A stretch of 64,000 nucleotides of DNA from positions 13,433,738 to 13,497,737 of the forward strand of contig OY992833.1 in assembly GCA_963921425.1 (NCBI GenBank), given 5' to 3'. The translations under genes and the position numbers were made by a program. The notes under the pieces are model-generated. The model was not told the DNA's origin and made no database searches. It saw nothing but the letters and a program-made list of their open reading frames with translations. Source of the stretch: Dryas octopetala (Eukaryota > Streptophyta > Magnoliopsida > Rosales > Rosaceae). Within the stretch, counting starts at the first letter, position 1. Each line of letters starts with the position of its first letter. Positions 39,666 to 52,299 of this stretch are shown one piece after another.

Positions 39666-41824
39666 CTAACCTTGCAGGGAAGCAAGGCAGAGGATTCAGG
39701 TCCCAATTTGAGTATACCAATATGTGGGTTGGCACAATTAAAGTAAAATAGTTAGAAATAAAAAACAAAAAAGAAACCAGAAACCACCCAAGCCGAACAC
39801 CACCACCTCCTCCCCACTATCGGTGTCCCCTCATCCAATTCCCTCTATTTTCCCTTCATATTGGTGCCATCGCAATTCCCTCTCTCCCTCTCACTGCACT
39901 GCTGACCCTCCTCCCTCTGCCATCAGCGTTGCCCCCTAGCTCCTATAAATCGCCTTCCTCCCAGCCCCCTCCAGATTATAAGAAATGTGTCTTTATAATT
40001 CCAATGTAGCATATAGTCAAAGGACTTGACTACAAATTCTAAATACATCATAGGAAATCTTATCAACTAAATTATAAGAGTTTTAAACTTATCAACTAAA
40101 TTATCTACTATTTTGATTAAAAAATGTTACGAAATCTTAGGTGCATATATAATAAGTGTTAGGAATTTAGGAAAAATCTCTAGCCCAAGATCACACTAAG
40201 ATGAGAAAGAATGAAAGTTAATCCTAAATGAGCAGCAACCAAACAAGCAAACAAAAATACAAAGAACACATGATATAGCTAGGTTCATCCAATCAATATG
40301 ATTGGGCTACGTCCAGTAGGCGATGAATCCACTAATAGGATGAAGAAGATTACAACGAAGAGGAAATAGCCTATTCCACACTCAAATAATCTTTCTTTGC
40401 TCAAACTAATTCACGATAAGAATCCCAACTTATTTTCAAATCTCACTTAAAACCGTATAATTCTCTCTTAATCTTCACAAAGAAGAGCAACCTCTCTAAT
40501 AGAATCTCACTTCTCTCACACATATTTAGGCCTCTAAAAGTCTTATATATAGTGTATATGTACAAGTTAGGGTGAAGTACATAGGGAACAAGAAACAAGC
40601 AAAAAAGGGTTTAAAAATATCTCACACATATTTGCATAGTTTAGATGACTAAACTATCATTGATTTCGTTGATTATTATTACAGGGACAACCCTTGAGGA
40701 AAGACTTAAAAAACAAACGCTTTTAATCATTGAACTGCATTAGTGGGTGGTACCTAGAGAGGATGGTCTTACTTTTCTTAAAGGCCATCCTTACTTGAAA
40801 CTCTCTCTTACTTGCATGTATACATATAGGGAAAGATTTTGTGCCCTAATAGGGCACAAAATCTATGTGCCCTAATATGATGTAGCAAATTTATTTTATA
40901 CACATCATTAATTATTTGCTACATCAACTTATTTAGTTGCCACATCATTTTTGGTAAAATACAACATATATCACCCTTCCGAAATCCAATGACCTTGATT
41001 CATTTTAATTCCCATTAATTTCTTTTACAATTTCTTTACCCCAATCCTTCCAATAATCCTATGACCCTTGATTCATTTTTTCCATTATCTCTTTCAATTT
41101 CTTCTCCCCAACCTTTCCAATCTCAATTTCACTATTCATCTTTCAATTCCTTTAGCTTTATATATTGTTTATTTTATCTCTCATCACAAATCTAGTAATT
41201 TTTTTATTTAAGTCCAACCATAATTGCCTGGCCAAAAAAAGAAAAAAAAAATCCCAACCATAATTGGGGGAGAAGAGGGGAAAGAAATGTGATAGTGGGA
41301 GGAAGTAGTGGGATATTGGCATAACGTGGGTATCGATTACTCGAAGATTGCCACTTGAAGACATCTTCTTCCTCTGGCTCGATCTTCAGTGTCAACAAAG
41401 TGAAAGGTCAGGTTATTAAGAGTTGCAAGGTGATGGGTTGAGAGGGTCTAGGAGGTGGTATATGCTGGCTGTGAACCAGCACTGTAGGATCAAAATTACA
41501 ACTATATATAAAACAGTCATGGGTCTAGGGGATGGTATCTGCATTTGGCATTAATTTGGCTTTAATGGGCCAACTCACAATGTCTTAGACTTTAATTTTG
41601 CAGCTTAGTTTTGTAGTTTACTAGTCCTTTTCTTGCACTGAGGGCAAGAATAAATAATTGACTTTGCTTTGCTTTGAGCCACGTTATGCCAATGTCCCAT
41701 GGGAAGATGATGAAATGATGGGAGGAAGGAGAAGAAATGGTACGTGAAGATATGTTGGATGGTGGTAACATTTCTTTAAAAGTTAATAGAAATAAAAAAA
41801 AATACCATTTCTATGAGTTCTATA

Positions 41825-42935
41825 CCCCATATTTGAATTGTATAAAATACTCGTGTTATACTTTTATTAATTACCACTGTACGACAGTAACTATTTAAAT
41901 TTCATAATTGCCATTGTATGACAGTGTTAATTTATCCAATTAAAAAAAAAAAAAAACACACACACACACACCGAGCACTCTACACCAAAAACACGAAAGC
42001 AAATATAATGTGTGCTTTATTTGTACAAAATATACTTATTTATCATTGTAATTTTTTAGGTGTGTTTATCTTTAAGAACTGTAAAATGAATTTTAGAGTA
42101 ATTTACTTTAAATTCTATTGATATATAATTAGTATTATTATAAATAAATAAAAAGTATTAGATACCAAATTTACCGAAATCAAAGCGAAAATAAAAGTTA
42201 TAGAAATCAAAAAATACCAAAATTTATTATTTTGATTTTTGTAAACCCCATTATATATTGGAACGGGCCCTAAGCGTTATATCAACTTAGAGCACCCCAC
42301 CCTAGAAACCTAAAAAATTATAAACCCAACTTTTGCAACATATTTTGGCCCATTATTATTTCCAATGGTTCATGGTCCATTACGACGGTTAACTATGTTT
42401 TCTACTTGGGGTCCTAACCCTACCAAGTCTGAAGTGTCAACTTCCAAAGCCCACATCTCACTCCTCTCAACAAGAAAAATGGAAAAGAAAAGAAAAGTCC
42501 ACTTGTGGCAAATTGCATGAGGTACTAATTGCTCGGAAACTACAGATCAACACGAGTGTTCCAATTTTAAGTTGTTTTTTTCTTTAGTCTATTGTTGACT
42601 TTCCTTTTGTCTGATAAAATGGCTAAAAAATAAACAATAACAAAAAAGGAAGTGAAAAGTTGGTTTTTGTTTTTTTGTTTTTATAAGTAAATTACTCTAA
42701 AATCTATTTACAGTACTTAATAATAAATAAATTCATATAAAAAGTTACAATAATAAATAGGTTTATTTTGTACAAATAAAGCCTACGTTATGTCTATTCC
42801 GTGTTTTTGGTATCGAGCGTTCAGTGTTTTTTTTTGGAATTGGGTTAATTGTCACATCGCACAGTGACAATTAATAATACTATAACAAAGGTATTTTTTG
42901 CAATTCAAATAACTATTATCGCACAGTGACAATTT
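41825..42935. mobile_element. Second long inverted-repeat element, about 1.1 kb, arms about 250-290 bp
   Basis: Left arm about 41825-42115 is matched in reverse complement by right arm about 42686-42935: TTTAGAGTAATTTACTT against AAGTAAATTACTCTAAA; CTTTATTTGTACAAAATA against a right-arm word reading TTTTGTACAAATAAAG; and the outer CAGTG/CACTG words. The centre (about 570 bp) is non-coding. The outer parts carry repeated ACCACTGTACGACAG / GCACAGTGACAATT words, a subterminal-repeat pattern. Non-autonomous; family not fixed, Mutator-like possible. A (CA)n run lies in the left arm near 41957. Confidence 0.65.
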
Positions 42936-43219
42936 TCGACCGCTCGGTGGATAATATCGAGTACTCAGTTCATTAAAGTGGACCGGCTTATCATTGTGTT
43001 TTTACAAGTAGGCCGGCTGATCATGAGTTTTTTCATTTTGGACTTAAAAAAAAAAAAAACCCTTTTTTTTTCTTACCTTTATCTTGTTTATGGTTTAGGA
43101 AATTTATGGGTGATCTATTTTAATGAGGCATTTACAATTCTGACAACTCCAATGAAAAAGTTAACAATTTTTATTTTTAAAAAATTAAAAAAGGACTGAA
43201 TTATCTAACGAGTCAAGCT

Positions 43220-43333
43220 GGTTGAGGAGATTAAAGTTGAGTTGGTCGAGGAGATTAATTAGAGTCGAATTGGTTGAGGAGAATAGAGTTGAGTTTGGGG
43301 AAGAGATTAGAGTCAAGTTGATTGAGGAGAACC
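43220..43333. repeat. Minisatellite with units of about 24 bp
   Basis: About five imperfect units of the type GGTTGAGGAGATTAGAGTTG, spaced 24-28 bp. It opens a short frame on both strands (for example repeated leucine/asparagine/serine on -), which the repeat explains. Confidence 0.8.
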
Positions 43334-44112
43334 GGATATGCCACCCCCATAACCCTACGTCACTACCCAAATCTGTTAAGGAACCCGTTCCATTACTTAA
43401 AGTTGATGGTAGTCAAGTTGATTAAGGAACCCGTTCCATTAGTTAAATAAAATTTAATTTTTTTTATAGATAAATTTTACTTTGAAGGCACATAATATAG
43501 CTAAAAATAAAAAATTCATATTTAACCAAAAACAAAAAATAATCCTTTTATAATTTTAATTTGGACTAATTTTTATTTATGAACTTAATAAAAATCCCCG
43601 AAGCCGTCCCCATACCCGCTTGGTTCAATTCGAGCACCTGAACACACAATTTTGCAATCCCTAGAGATAGTTGAGTGTATATGAGAGCTTAGAATCAATA
43701 CAAATTGGTCAAGCGCACATCACATGAGGGGTAATTTAGTCTAATAAAAAGTCACAAAAAGTCAAAATTTGTAATATTCCAAACTTGAATTAAACTCGTA
43801 ATTAGGGTCTCATTAAAATTCATTAGTTAATAAAGTTCCTCCTTTTGGATAGGCGGAAGCAACATAGCGCATGAGCTTTGACCGTATTAGATTTCATTTA
43901 CGCATGCGGGATGCAGGACCTACTAGAAACAATGGAAAAGGAGCAAACAATTGTGCACTGCCGTGTCGAATACAGCCAATGAGGCCCATGACGAGAAAGT
44001 CGCTAACTTGACCACAATCACATTTCTTTGTTCATGTTTGACTTTTAGACATTTATTGGAAAACAATTAATGTAATTTCCAACTCCATCCAATATGGCTG
44101 ATGCTTCATTCT

Positions 44113-44140
44113 TGTATAAAGCTATATATATATGAAGTAG
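44113..44140 (+). promoter_or_regulatory. Probable TATA region of the transmembrane-protein gene
   Basis: TGTATAAAGCTATATATATA sits about 490 bp ahead of the 5'-UTR donor site at 44631. CT-rich sequence (44190-44229) and an (AT)n run follow, as often in plant 5' UTRs. Motif and position only. Confidence 0.4.
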
Positions 44141-44189
44141 TTGCATACATATGAGGATTGGATTAAGTTGGAAATACCAAACCTCCATC

Positions 44190-44230
44190 ACTCTCTCTCT
44201 CCTCTCCTCTCTTCTCTTCTCTCTCTCTAG

Positions 44231-44270
<40 letters not shown>
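44190..44270. repeat. (CT)n followed by (TA)n microsatellite
   Basis: CT-rich 44190-44229, then about 19 TA units 44232-44270, probably within the 5' leader of the next gene. Confidence 0.85.
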
Positions 44271-44277
<7 letters not shown>

Positions 44278-44630
44278 AGCATAAAGAAGTGTTTGACACG
44301 GTTTAGTTAGCCTTTTATATATTATTATTTTTTTTTTCTTGTTACCAAAGTGTGTAGGCCATCTCTTTTTTGTGTGGTTGAAAATTAAGAAATTCTAGAG
44401 GTGTTTCAGTTGAGGTTCTTGACTTGGGTTTTGGCTGCTTTAGACTTGGAAGTACCAACAAACACAAGCATATATATATATATATATGATCATGTTTTTA
44501 AAGAGATAGTTCACAATTGGCAGAGAAAGGTTTTGTTAATTTGTTGAAGCTAATTATTAGCAGCCATTGAAGCAGCTTCAATTCATTGAACGTTGATGAT
44601 CAGAAAGCTTTCATCTCTGAGTTTCTGCAG

Positions 44631-45598
44631 GTAACTAGCTTCATGGAAAAACCATTCCCTTTAATTCTACCGTTCGTTAATGGTTATTCTACTTTAGTTA
44701 ATTAGCACTCTACATGCATTAATATCCAGCCTCTGTTTCTTGGAAAATTCTTGGTAGAGAAACTTTTTCTTTCCTGTCTTTCAAATTTGGCAAACCTGCA
44801 TTTACCTTTAATTGAAATTCATCATATCCTTGATCACAAAGTAAATTTCTAATTAAGATACATGCATTAGCTCTAATTCCTATCAGTTCAAATTTTGTTG
44901 CCGTGTAAACGTTCTTTTACCTTGCAAAGAAATTATTCTCATAAAAGATAAGAGTAAATTACAATTTTACCCTTTAAATTTTGACTTTTGTGGAATTTTT
45001 GCTCTTAAACTTCAAAACGTCCTAGGCAGATAAAAAATAGAAAAAGAGAAACACAATTAACAATACTAAAGGACAAAATAAACAAAATAAAATGCAGTTA
45101 GTACTGGTTAACCGAAACTACTATAATAGATTATTATATTGGTGTAACTAATTTACATTTTATAATATAGACAGATCACGAGTTTATATTTATAGGATAT
45201 AGTATTAATAACATCTAATTATATTATAATACATAAATTAGTGGCGGTATATAAAATAATTCTTAAAAAACACCAAAACTACTATAAAATTAATGGTTTG
45301 TGGTTTTGTTAATTACTCTATTTATAAGTTAAATCAAGAGGGAAAGAAAGAAATGGCAATCACGCAAAGTTACTAGTATCTTGCCTTTTTCTGAAGCACT
45401 CATTCTATGTGTCTTTATTAGTAGCCACTAGCTAGAAAACTCTTTATCTAATATGTAGAAATCCTTCCAGAATTCACATATTGGAACCCGAATGCATGCA
45501 TCTAGTGGGAATTAATTAGCAGTTTCTTTTGCAACTCTTTTTGCTAACATAAATTACTTCCCTCATCAACTACTCCAAACTAAACCATTCAATGCTCT

Positions 45599-45655
<57 letters not shown>

Positions 45656-45701
45656 GGAAAATAGTGATCTTATATATTCATCTACTTGGTTACTTGGGCA
45701 G
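44631..45701 (+). other. 5'-UTR intron of the transmembrane-protein gene
   Basis: A good donor (TTTCTGCAG|GTAACT, 44630/44631) and an acceptor (TTGGGCAG|GTTAAAG, 45701/45702) stand 7 bp before the ATG at 45709. The 1.07-kb intron holds a 25-unit (CT) run at 45603-45652 close to the acceptor, which may extend the polypyrimidine tract. Inferred from splice signals only. Confidence 0.6.
45603..45652. repeat. (CT)25 microsatellite near a splice acceptor
   Basis: Uninterrupted CT units ending about 50 bp before the predicted acceptor at 45701. Confidence 0.9.
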
Positions 45702-45708
45702 GTTAAAG

Positions 45709-46597
45709 ATGGGGTCCACATGTGGGACACCACTAGTTCTCAGCATAATTTCCATGATGGTCATAATTTTAGGCTTGATGATCCCAGAAATAGCAGGACA
45801 ACCCATTTCATCCAGTAACTTGGCACAGGCAGAAATACCAGTAGGTAAGCATATGCATGCACTTACCATATCTACATAATCTCCTCTATTTGATTCGCTT
45901 TCAAACCTTCTTAATTTCTATGTAATTATGGTGACATTTCAGGCTTCCAATTATTAAATAGACATAGTACGTTTTCATGATGTAGTTAAATTTGAGGATA
46001 TTTTGGAATCCATTTGGATAGAGGGAATTAAAGATTGGATTTTTTTTTGACAATAAACTTACATATTTCTATATATTGGTTAAGACTTAAGACAATATAA
46101 TGCTGATTTGGTAAAAAATTTTAAAATCAAAAAATGATCACACGAAAAAGCATATTAATTATAACACGTGGCGTAATAGTAACACCATGTGGCAGTTATA
46201 GTCGCATACAATTTTTTTCCTCCATAAGACATTGTTACAACATGATATATAGTAATGAATAATGCTATACTTACCACATTCTTATACCACATTTTTATAT
46301 ATTAAATACAATTACATGAGTAAAAGAAAAAATTGTAATTAAAACAAAAATCATTTCTGCCCACTATTTTTCACCACTATTCTTTAGCTTCCTCTCTACC
46401 TTCTCCCGTATTACAAAAAATGATGCATATTCACTGCCTTTATTCTTGTTTACAGGGATGAATCTGGATCAGGCAAACTATGTGTCAGAAGAGGCTATGA
46501 GACAGTCAGATGAAACTGTGAGGGTGGATCCTTTAGATAGTTTCAAGAAATACAGAGGAGGATTTAACATTACCAACAAGCACTACTGGGCTGTAAG

Positions 46598-46646
<49 letters not shown>

Positions 46647-49600
46647 TTCCACAAAGTATATATATAACTTAATTTGATCTTGTTATGTGCAGTCAACTAT
46701 ATTTACAGGAGTTCATGGGTACGCACTTGGGGTGCTGTGGCTTCTGTGTGGCATTTTATTTGGATGCTTCTTGTTAGCAACAAAATTTTGTTGTAAAAAT
46801 AGGAAGAGTGGAAAGCTGAGGAAAAGACCACTTTGTCATAAGCATTGTCACCTTTGGCATATATTCCTGGCCTTATTCTCCATGCTCTTTGCAATGTAAG
46901 TCATTCAAACTTTGCACTATAAGTCTTAATTGCTAGAAACAAACAGATACTCTTTAGACTAAATGGTCATTGACATAAAAATTTTTGTCCTATTGTTGCC
47001 AAATATAGATTATAATTATATCATGATTTGTTGAAACATCCATGCAGAGTTGCATTGGGATTAGTTCTAGGAGGGAACGCGAAATTTCATTCAGAAGCGA
47101 AAAATGTGGTGGACATCATCATCAATACAGCAAATGATGCATCAGATACCATATACAACACAACAGGAGCAATCAAAGAAATGAGAAATAACTTTGAAGC
47201 AATGGGGAATGCTGAGGTTTCTAGCCCCCTCACCTCCACATCCGAGATACTTGATACTGTAGCTGCAGAAATAGCAAAGCAAGCTAAGAAGAACAGGAAT
47301 CTAATTGACGTGGGTCTCAAGATAGTGTAAGTCTTTACTCTCTCCCTTTCCTTGGATCCCAAGTCTCGATGTTAACCCTGATAAAGTTGTTGGTTTACCG
47401 CTATTTCAAAAATCTGAAGCTACTAGGTGCAGAGACCCAATGAGCATATATAGCTTTATTAAAAGCTTACATCAACCAATATGGGACTAGTGCTTGTCTC
47501 TGTTAAGAGTACTTAACCTACATTTGATGGCTCTAACATTAAATATACATTCTAAAAGTTTCAATTTTTGAGAATTGTGGTAAACCAACAAACTTTATCA
47601 AACCCTCTCATCGGGTGCTGCAGATTAGTCAATAACTATATATATGATATATTTTTGTTCCTGCAGGTATATAGTAACCACAGTGACTATTTCCTTGACC
47701 CTGGTTGCAGTGATTGCTCTGTCAGGTGTGTGAGTGCAATTAAGTGTGCTTTTAATTTTCATCAGTAGCACTAATAGTTAAAGGAGCTTTACTTTTAATT
47801 AGTTTGAAACAAGTATTAAGGTTTGATCATTAGGCATCAATTCTGGTAATCCACCATCTTACTTTTTTTAATTAATTGTCAAATCTTCTTGTTACCATGA
47901 AAATGAAATTCCAAACATCCAGCTTGTTTTTTGCCTTTAAAGTTTGACTATGATGATCACCAAAAAAAAAAAAAAAGTTTGACTATGAAAATAAAAATTT
48001 CAAGAATTAAATATGGCCAGTAGTTACTTAAACTACAAGCAAGAATTCCTGTATATTATATCATTTCAATTAATGTAATTATCACTGAAGTTGTAATTCT
48101 CCCTGCTGCAGCGGCCGGAATTTTGAAGTTACAAAGGCCAGTTTACCTGTAAGTACACAATTTAGAAATCAATTTGAACATGGAAGTTAAATAGTACATT
48201 GATTAATGGAGGCCCATTCAAATTTCAATGATATGATTAATCTGAATGTTTCTGTTTAATTTGCTCTCTTACAGGCTCATTACACTGTGCTGGCTCTTAA
48301 CTGTTATGTGCTGGCTATTCTTTGGGATTTATTTCTTCTTAGCAGAGTATGTCGAGTCATATTTTCCTTTCCTTAATTTAATTAAGTATTATATACGTAA
48401 AACTTTCTCTTGCCAATGTTATGTCGATAGACTGTTAATCTAGATCATTGATTAGGTTGACCCTTAATTGAATATGTGACAACAGAACATTACCTGTATT
48501 ATATATTATATGTTCTGTATTATATTCTCAAACAACATTCAATTAGTAGGACTCCATGAATGAAACAACTAGAAGAAATGCAGGACTACAGAAGTTTGGA
48601 AATGAGAATAAGAATTAAAAGAAAAACCATTATTTCTATTTCAGGTTCTCAGGTGATGCTTGCACAGCTCTTGAAAATTTCCAACAAAATCCCAACAACA
48701 ACAGCTTGAGCTCGATCCTCCCCTGTGATGAATTGCTCTCAGCAAAATCAGTTCTACATGATATTGGTAAAGGGATCTCTAGCCTAGTTAATGAGGTAAT
48801 TAAGTTCTTATTTTGTATTTTAGAAACCAAGTAATAAGAAAATTAAGATCTTTGTTGAAGTTGTGAAAAAGTTATTTCATCTGTTCCAGTGATATCTTCA
48901 AAATTCATCAGTATTTGACTTATTTCTTAGATATGAAGTACTGTGTCATCAGTCATGATTAATTTACTTGAATATGATTGGAACTTACTGTGGACAATAG
49001 ACTCCTCAATAGGCAGAATGTTACCATGTCTTACATTCAAGAATTAATTGGTGAACTGAAAAGTTAGCACGCTTATGCAACAGATTATTAGGTGCTCTAG
49101 TTATATAACTCGGAGTTAATTTATCATGTGCACAAAGTACTTGCAATTCTGAAATTTCTTGTGTTGGTAAATCTCCAGGTGAATGGAAACATGCCAGCAA
49201 ATCAAAATATAGCTTATGTCTGCAATCCCTTCTCAGAACCACCAGAGTACCAATACCAGCCAGAAAACTGCCCGGTTGATTCAGTTCGAATAGGAGACAT
49301 CCCAGAGGTATGCTTGAAGAAAGTTTGAATTTAACAAATTAAGCTCTTATGTTTTTCATATTTTATAAGGAAAAACTACACAATGCCCCCTCAATTTTGG
49401 GGTATACCCCACTTTGGCTCCTAAAAAATTTTGACAGACTTAGCCCTTTTGTATTATGAACTTATTGCAATGTGGGTCCAACTCCATCCAAGATTCTGTG
49501 AAAAATATGGAAGTCTAATACATGAGAAGTCTGATAGAATCTTGGACAGACCCATATTGCAACAAATTTATAATACATGAGGTAATGTGAGTCAATTTGT

Positions 49601-50145
49601 AGCAGCAAAGTGGGACAGACAGCAAAGTTGAGGAATTATAAGTGTAATTTTGACCCCTTCTAAACTAATTACTACTATGGTGAATAATTGAATATATATT
49701 TTTCTTTCTGTCTAATCCTAGTTATCTGTCTTTAATTTTGAAGGTGTTGAAGGTATATACTTGTTCAGCTGCCAACAATGGAACCTGTGAAAATGGATCA
49801 TTCATATCCAATAGCGAATACGAATTGGTGGAAATTTACACAACTTCCATACAAAACATACTAAATGTATACCCGGGAATGGAAAGTCTTGTGGAATGTC
49901 AGACAGTGAAGGATGCTTTCTCTGATATCATTCTCAACCACTGCAAACCTATGAAGAGATATGCCAAGATGGTTTGGGCAGCAATGGTGTTTCTTGCAGT
50001 ACTAATGGTGTTGTTGGTTGTGTTGTGGACAACACAAATCAATCATGAGCAGAACCATCATTTTGGAGATGGTTCTGTAAAGCCACATTCTGGAGAAGCA
50101 AATGTCTTGGAGTTAGGTACAGACCCAAATCCTAGCTTGGTCTAG
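45709..50145 (+). CDS. Five-span plant membrane protein, DDB_G0292058-like family, 534 residues
   Basis: Ten coding exons: 45709-45844, 46456-46592, 46693-46895, 47048-47326, 47667-47725, 48112-48148, 48275-48346, 48645-48795, 49179-49307, 49744-50145; all introns GT-AG, phases consistent, 1605 bp. The start ATG opens a signal-peptide-like segment (to about residue 30). Membrane spans at about 101-121, 146-167, 253-276, 284-307 and 477-496. Between spans 2 and 3 and between 4 and 5 lie large loops; the latter is Cys-rich (CTALENFQQNP, CNPFSEPP, CPVDSVRIGDIPEV). The block YRGGFNITNKHYWAS (78-92, with an N-glycosylation site at N83) is a family mark. I recall Arabidopsis At2g12400/At2g25270 as relatives, some of them described as plasma-membrane-fusion-like; the role is unknown. 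Likely plasma membrane, inferred. The tail after span 5 is short and polar. Confidence 0.9.
46602..46644. repeat. (CT)n microsatellite in intron 2 of the transmembrane-protein gene
   Basis: About 21 TC/CT units starting 9 bp after the donor site at 46593, within a 100-bp intron, so it forms almost half of the intron. Confidence 0.9.
49369..49655. mobile_element. Palindromic MITE, family A, in intron 9 of the transmembrane-protein gene
   Basis: Ends read GGAAAAACTACACAATGCCC and, on the opposite strand of the right side, GGTCAAAATTACACTTATAA. CTCAATTTTGGGG at the left answers a CCTCAACTTTGC-type word at the right. The centre pairs as well (ATTGCAATGTGGGTCC with a GACCCATATTGCAA word). Same family as 9979-10745. 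Confidence 0.6.
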
Positions 50146-51894
50146 AAATTCAGGGAGTGAGTTCAATATAGATTTCATTGGATTTTGAAAGAATTCATTT
50201 TTGAGTTCTGAAGTGCAATACTAGAATTAATACGGAACTAAAAGGCGCAAGCAAAGTTCCAAAAAAAATTTAGTTTTTAGTGTACACTGTACAGTATACA
50301 GATACACAAAATTTTGTAAGTACTTTAGTAGAGATGGAAAAAGAAAAGTCTCTGTGCTGAGGAACAGTTGTTTTGGTTGCGAATTTTTTGTGCCCAAAAA
50401 CTGGTATACAATATATTTATTCATTCCTTCTTTCAATTTGTAATCCACAGAATATATCTTGTTTTTCCTTGTTTCAAACTGGTAAGACTAATGTTTTGGA
50501 AAACACAGAAGTTAAAAGGCTTCTTGCTCCAAATTTACCCTTAGTAGATTTGTTAAGTAAATTCTAGCAACCTTCATTTATTTATTTTTTGGGTCAGTTT
50601 AATTTTAGTACTAAATACAACTCTTTTTCAGTGTAGCAGTACTAGAAGAGTTTTTCTTAGTTTAATTAGGTACCAAGTGGAAGGAAGGAATTCGTTTGGT
50701 CCATCTGGGGGCAAAAAACCTAGTGTTTGAAGAGGAAAGCTTAGCTTCTAGCTTAGCTTAGCTTAGCTTGAGGCTTGAGCTTTACTAGGCTTACTGTTGC
50801 CTGTTTGATTAGCATTAAACCAGTCAAGTGTATAAATATTAATTGCAAGATAGTTATATCAAGCCAAGGCCAAGGGGGAAATATAGTTGAAGCCCAAATG
50901 AAATTAATATAGATATTGCTGCATCTTCACCTTCAATTAATAGGGATGGATGCAAGATTTTTTTGGATAATTTCTGTAAACCGGGGCTTAGCTTATCAAC
51001 AATTTTTTGAAGTCAGACACTTTGCAATTTCTTCTCTTATTCTGATAATTAATAAAGACACCAAAGCCTTATCACTCAAATTAAGGACCATCCACAACCC
51101 AATGATCCACCCAAAATTTTGTGAATTAGGAGCCAGATTTTATCCTCCATTTAACTGATTTTTGCATATCAGAGCCTGAGATAATACTTCACCAGGCAGG
51201 GAAAGAAGCAGATCCTATCATCAGTAAAGCTGAAGGGGCACCTTTCAATTTCGGGCAGCACACGTTATTCCAATTAGTTTTAGGTCCCTCTTTCACGAGA
51301 AATTATTCAAAAGTATAACCGATATACTGCTGCGTAACCACAAGTACTAGCTGTGAGGCTAAGATATAGCTTGCATGGTATAGATTGGCAAAGCTGAACT
51401 CATAGCCGGAATCATGGTAATTCTTCCAGCCATAGACAAAACTTGATCTTCCAAGCAGTAAATTATATTTCTTTTGCACATTGTCCATCACACATATTTG
51501 TAAGTAGCCTTAATTAGTCAAGTGCATGTAAGCTACTTCACGAATATCATATATATCAAGAAGACTACTACTCTATATGAAGATTATGCATTGCACATTG
51601 ACACCCAACTGCTATTTGTTTGTCCTCTTGTGATTTTGGGACCCATAGCAGCCCCCTTTGAGCTCTCTTAGTTCAAAGAAAACAACGCACGCCAAGTGTT
51701 TGATTTTATTCCCCACCTAGGCCTCCTTGTTGAAAACTCAATTAAAAGATGTAGGCCGGCTTCTCTATTTTACTCATTATCTTCTCCGATCATCTTGCCA
51801 TGGTAAATGCCAATTTATGGCCTAAACAGCTATATATTTTAAATAAAAAAACGTTACTATTAATTATTTGAAGTATATTTATTTTAGTTAAGTA

Positions 51895-51940
<46 letters not shown>

Positions 51941-52299
51941 ATACATGCATAGGTTGAAATTTTTATATCCTAACATTATTTAAGATAATGGCTACAAAAA
52001 GAATGATAAACTTATCTAGGTACAAAGCTTTAATTTATTCCAATAATCCAATTGTTGAGTCATTGAAAACTCCATTACCAACCTCCAATGTTATATTGGG
52101 AGAAAAAACAAGGCAAAAAAGTTTTGATCCATCATTCAACATGTATATCACTACAACTCATGAGTGTGAACTACTTTGCTTGAAACGATTTCGACCCTAT
52201 ATACATAATTGGCTTCATATAAGCCCTCATATGACTGCAGACCCTTCCCTAAAAGATATGACAATTTCTACCTAAAACCTTATAAAATTTAAAAAAGAT
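50146..52299. other. Intergenic, with 3' UTR of the transmembrane-protein gene
   Basis: No poly(A) signal was pinned down. Small features: AGCTT pentamer repeats at about 50740-50772 and a (TA)n-(TG)n run at 51899-51940. Open frames such as 51988-52275 show no recognisable domain. Confidence 0.5.
51899..51940. repeat. (TA)n-(TG)n microsatellite
   Basis: About 12 TA units followed by 9 TG units. Confidence 0.9.

Larger units (their letters stand above)
38542..44110. other. Intergenic region between the DUF3755 and transmembrane-protein genes
   Basis: Begins with the DUF3755 3' UTR (an AATAAA word lies near 38838). Further on it holds a fully paired hairpin at 39571-39665, a CT-rich stretch near 39780-39960, LTR-like but unassigned sequence around 40140-40680, a long inverted-repeat element at 41825-42935 and a 24-bp minisatellite at 43220-43333. 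No exon is supported; the short minus-strand frames near 41158-41398 lack known domains. Confidence 0.55.

Noticed and set aside
40140-40680. LTR-like stretch starting TGTTAGGAATTTAGG
   Set aside because: No partner repeat, primer-binding site or target duplication found in the window; a solo LTR cannot be shown.
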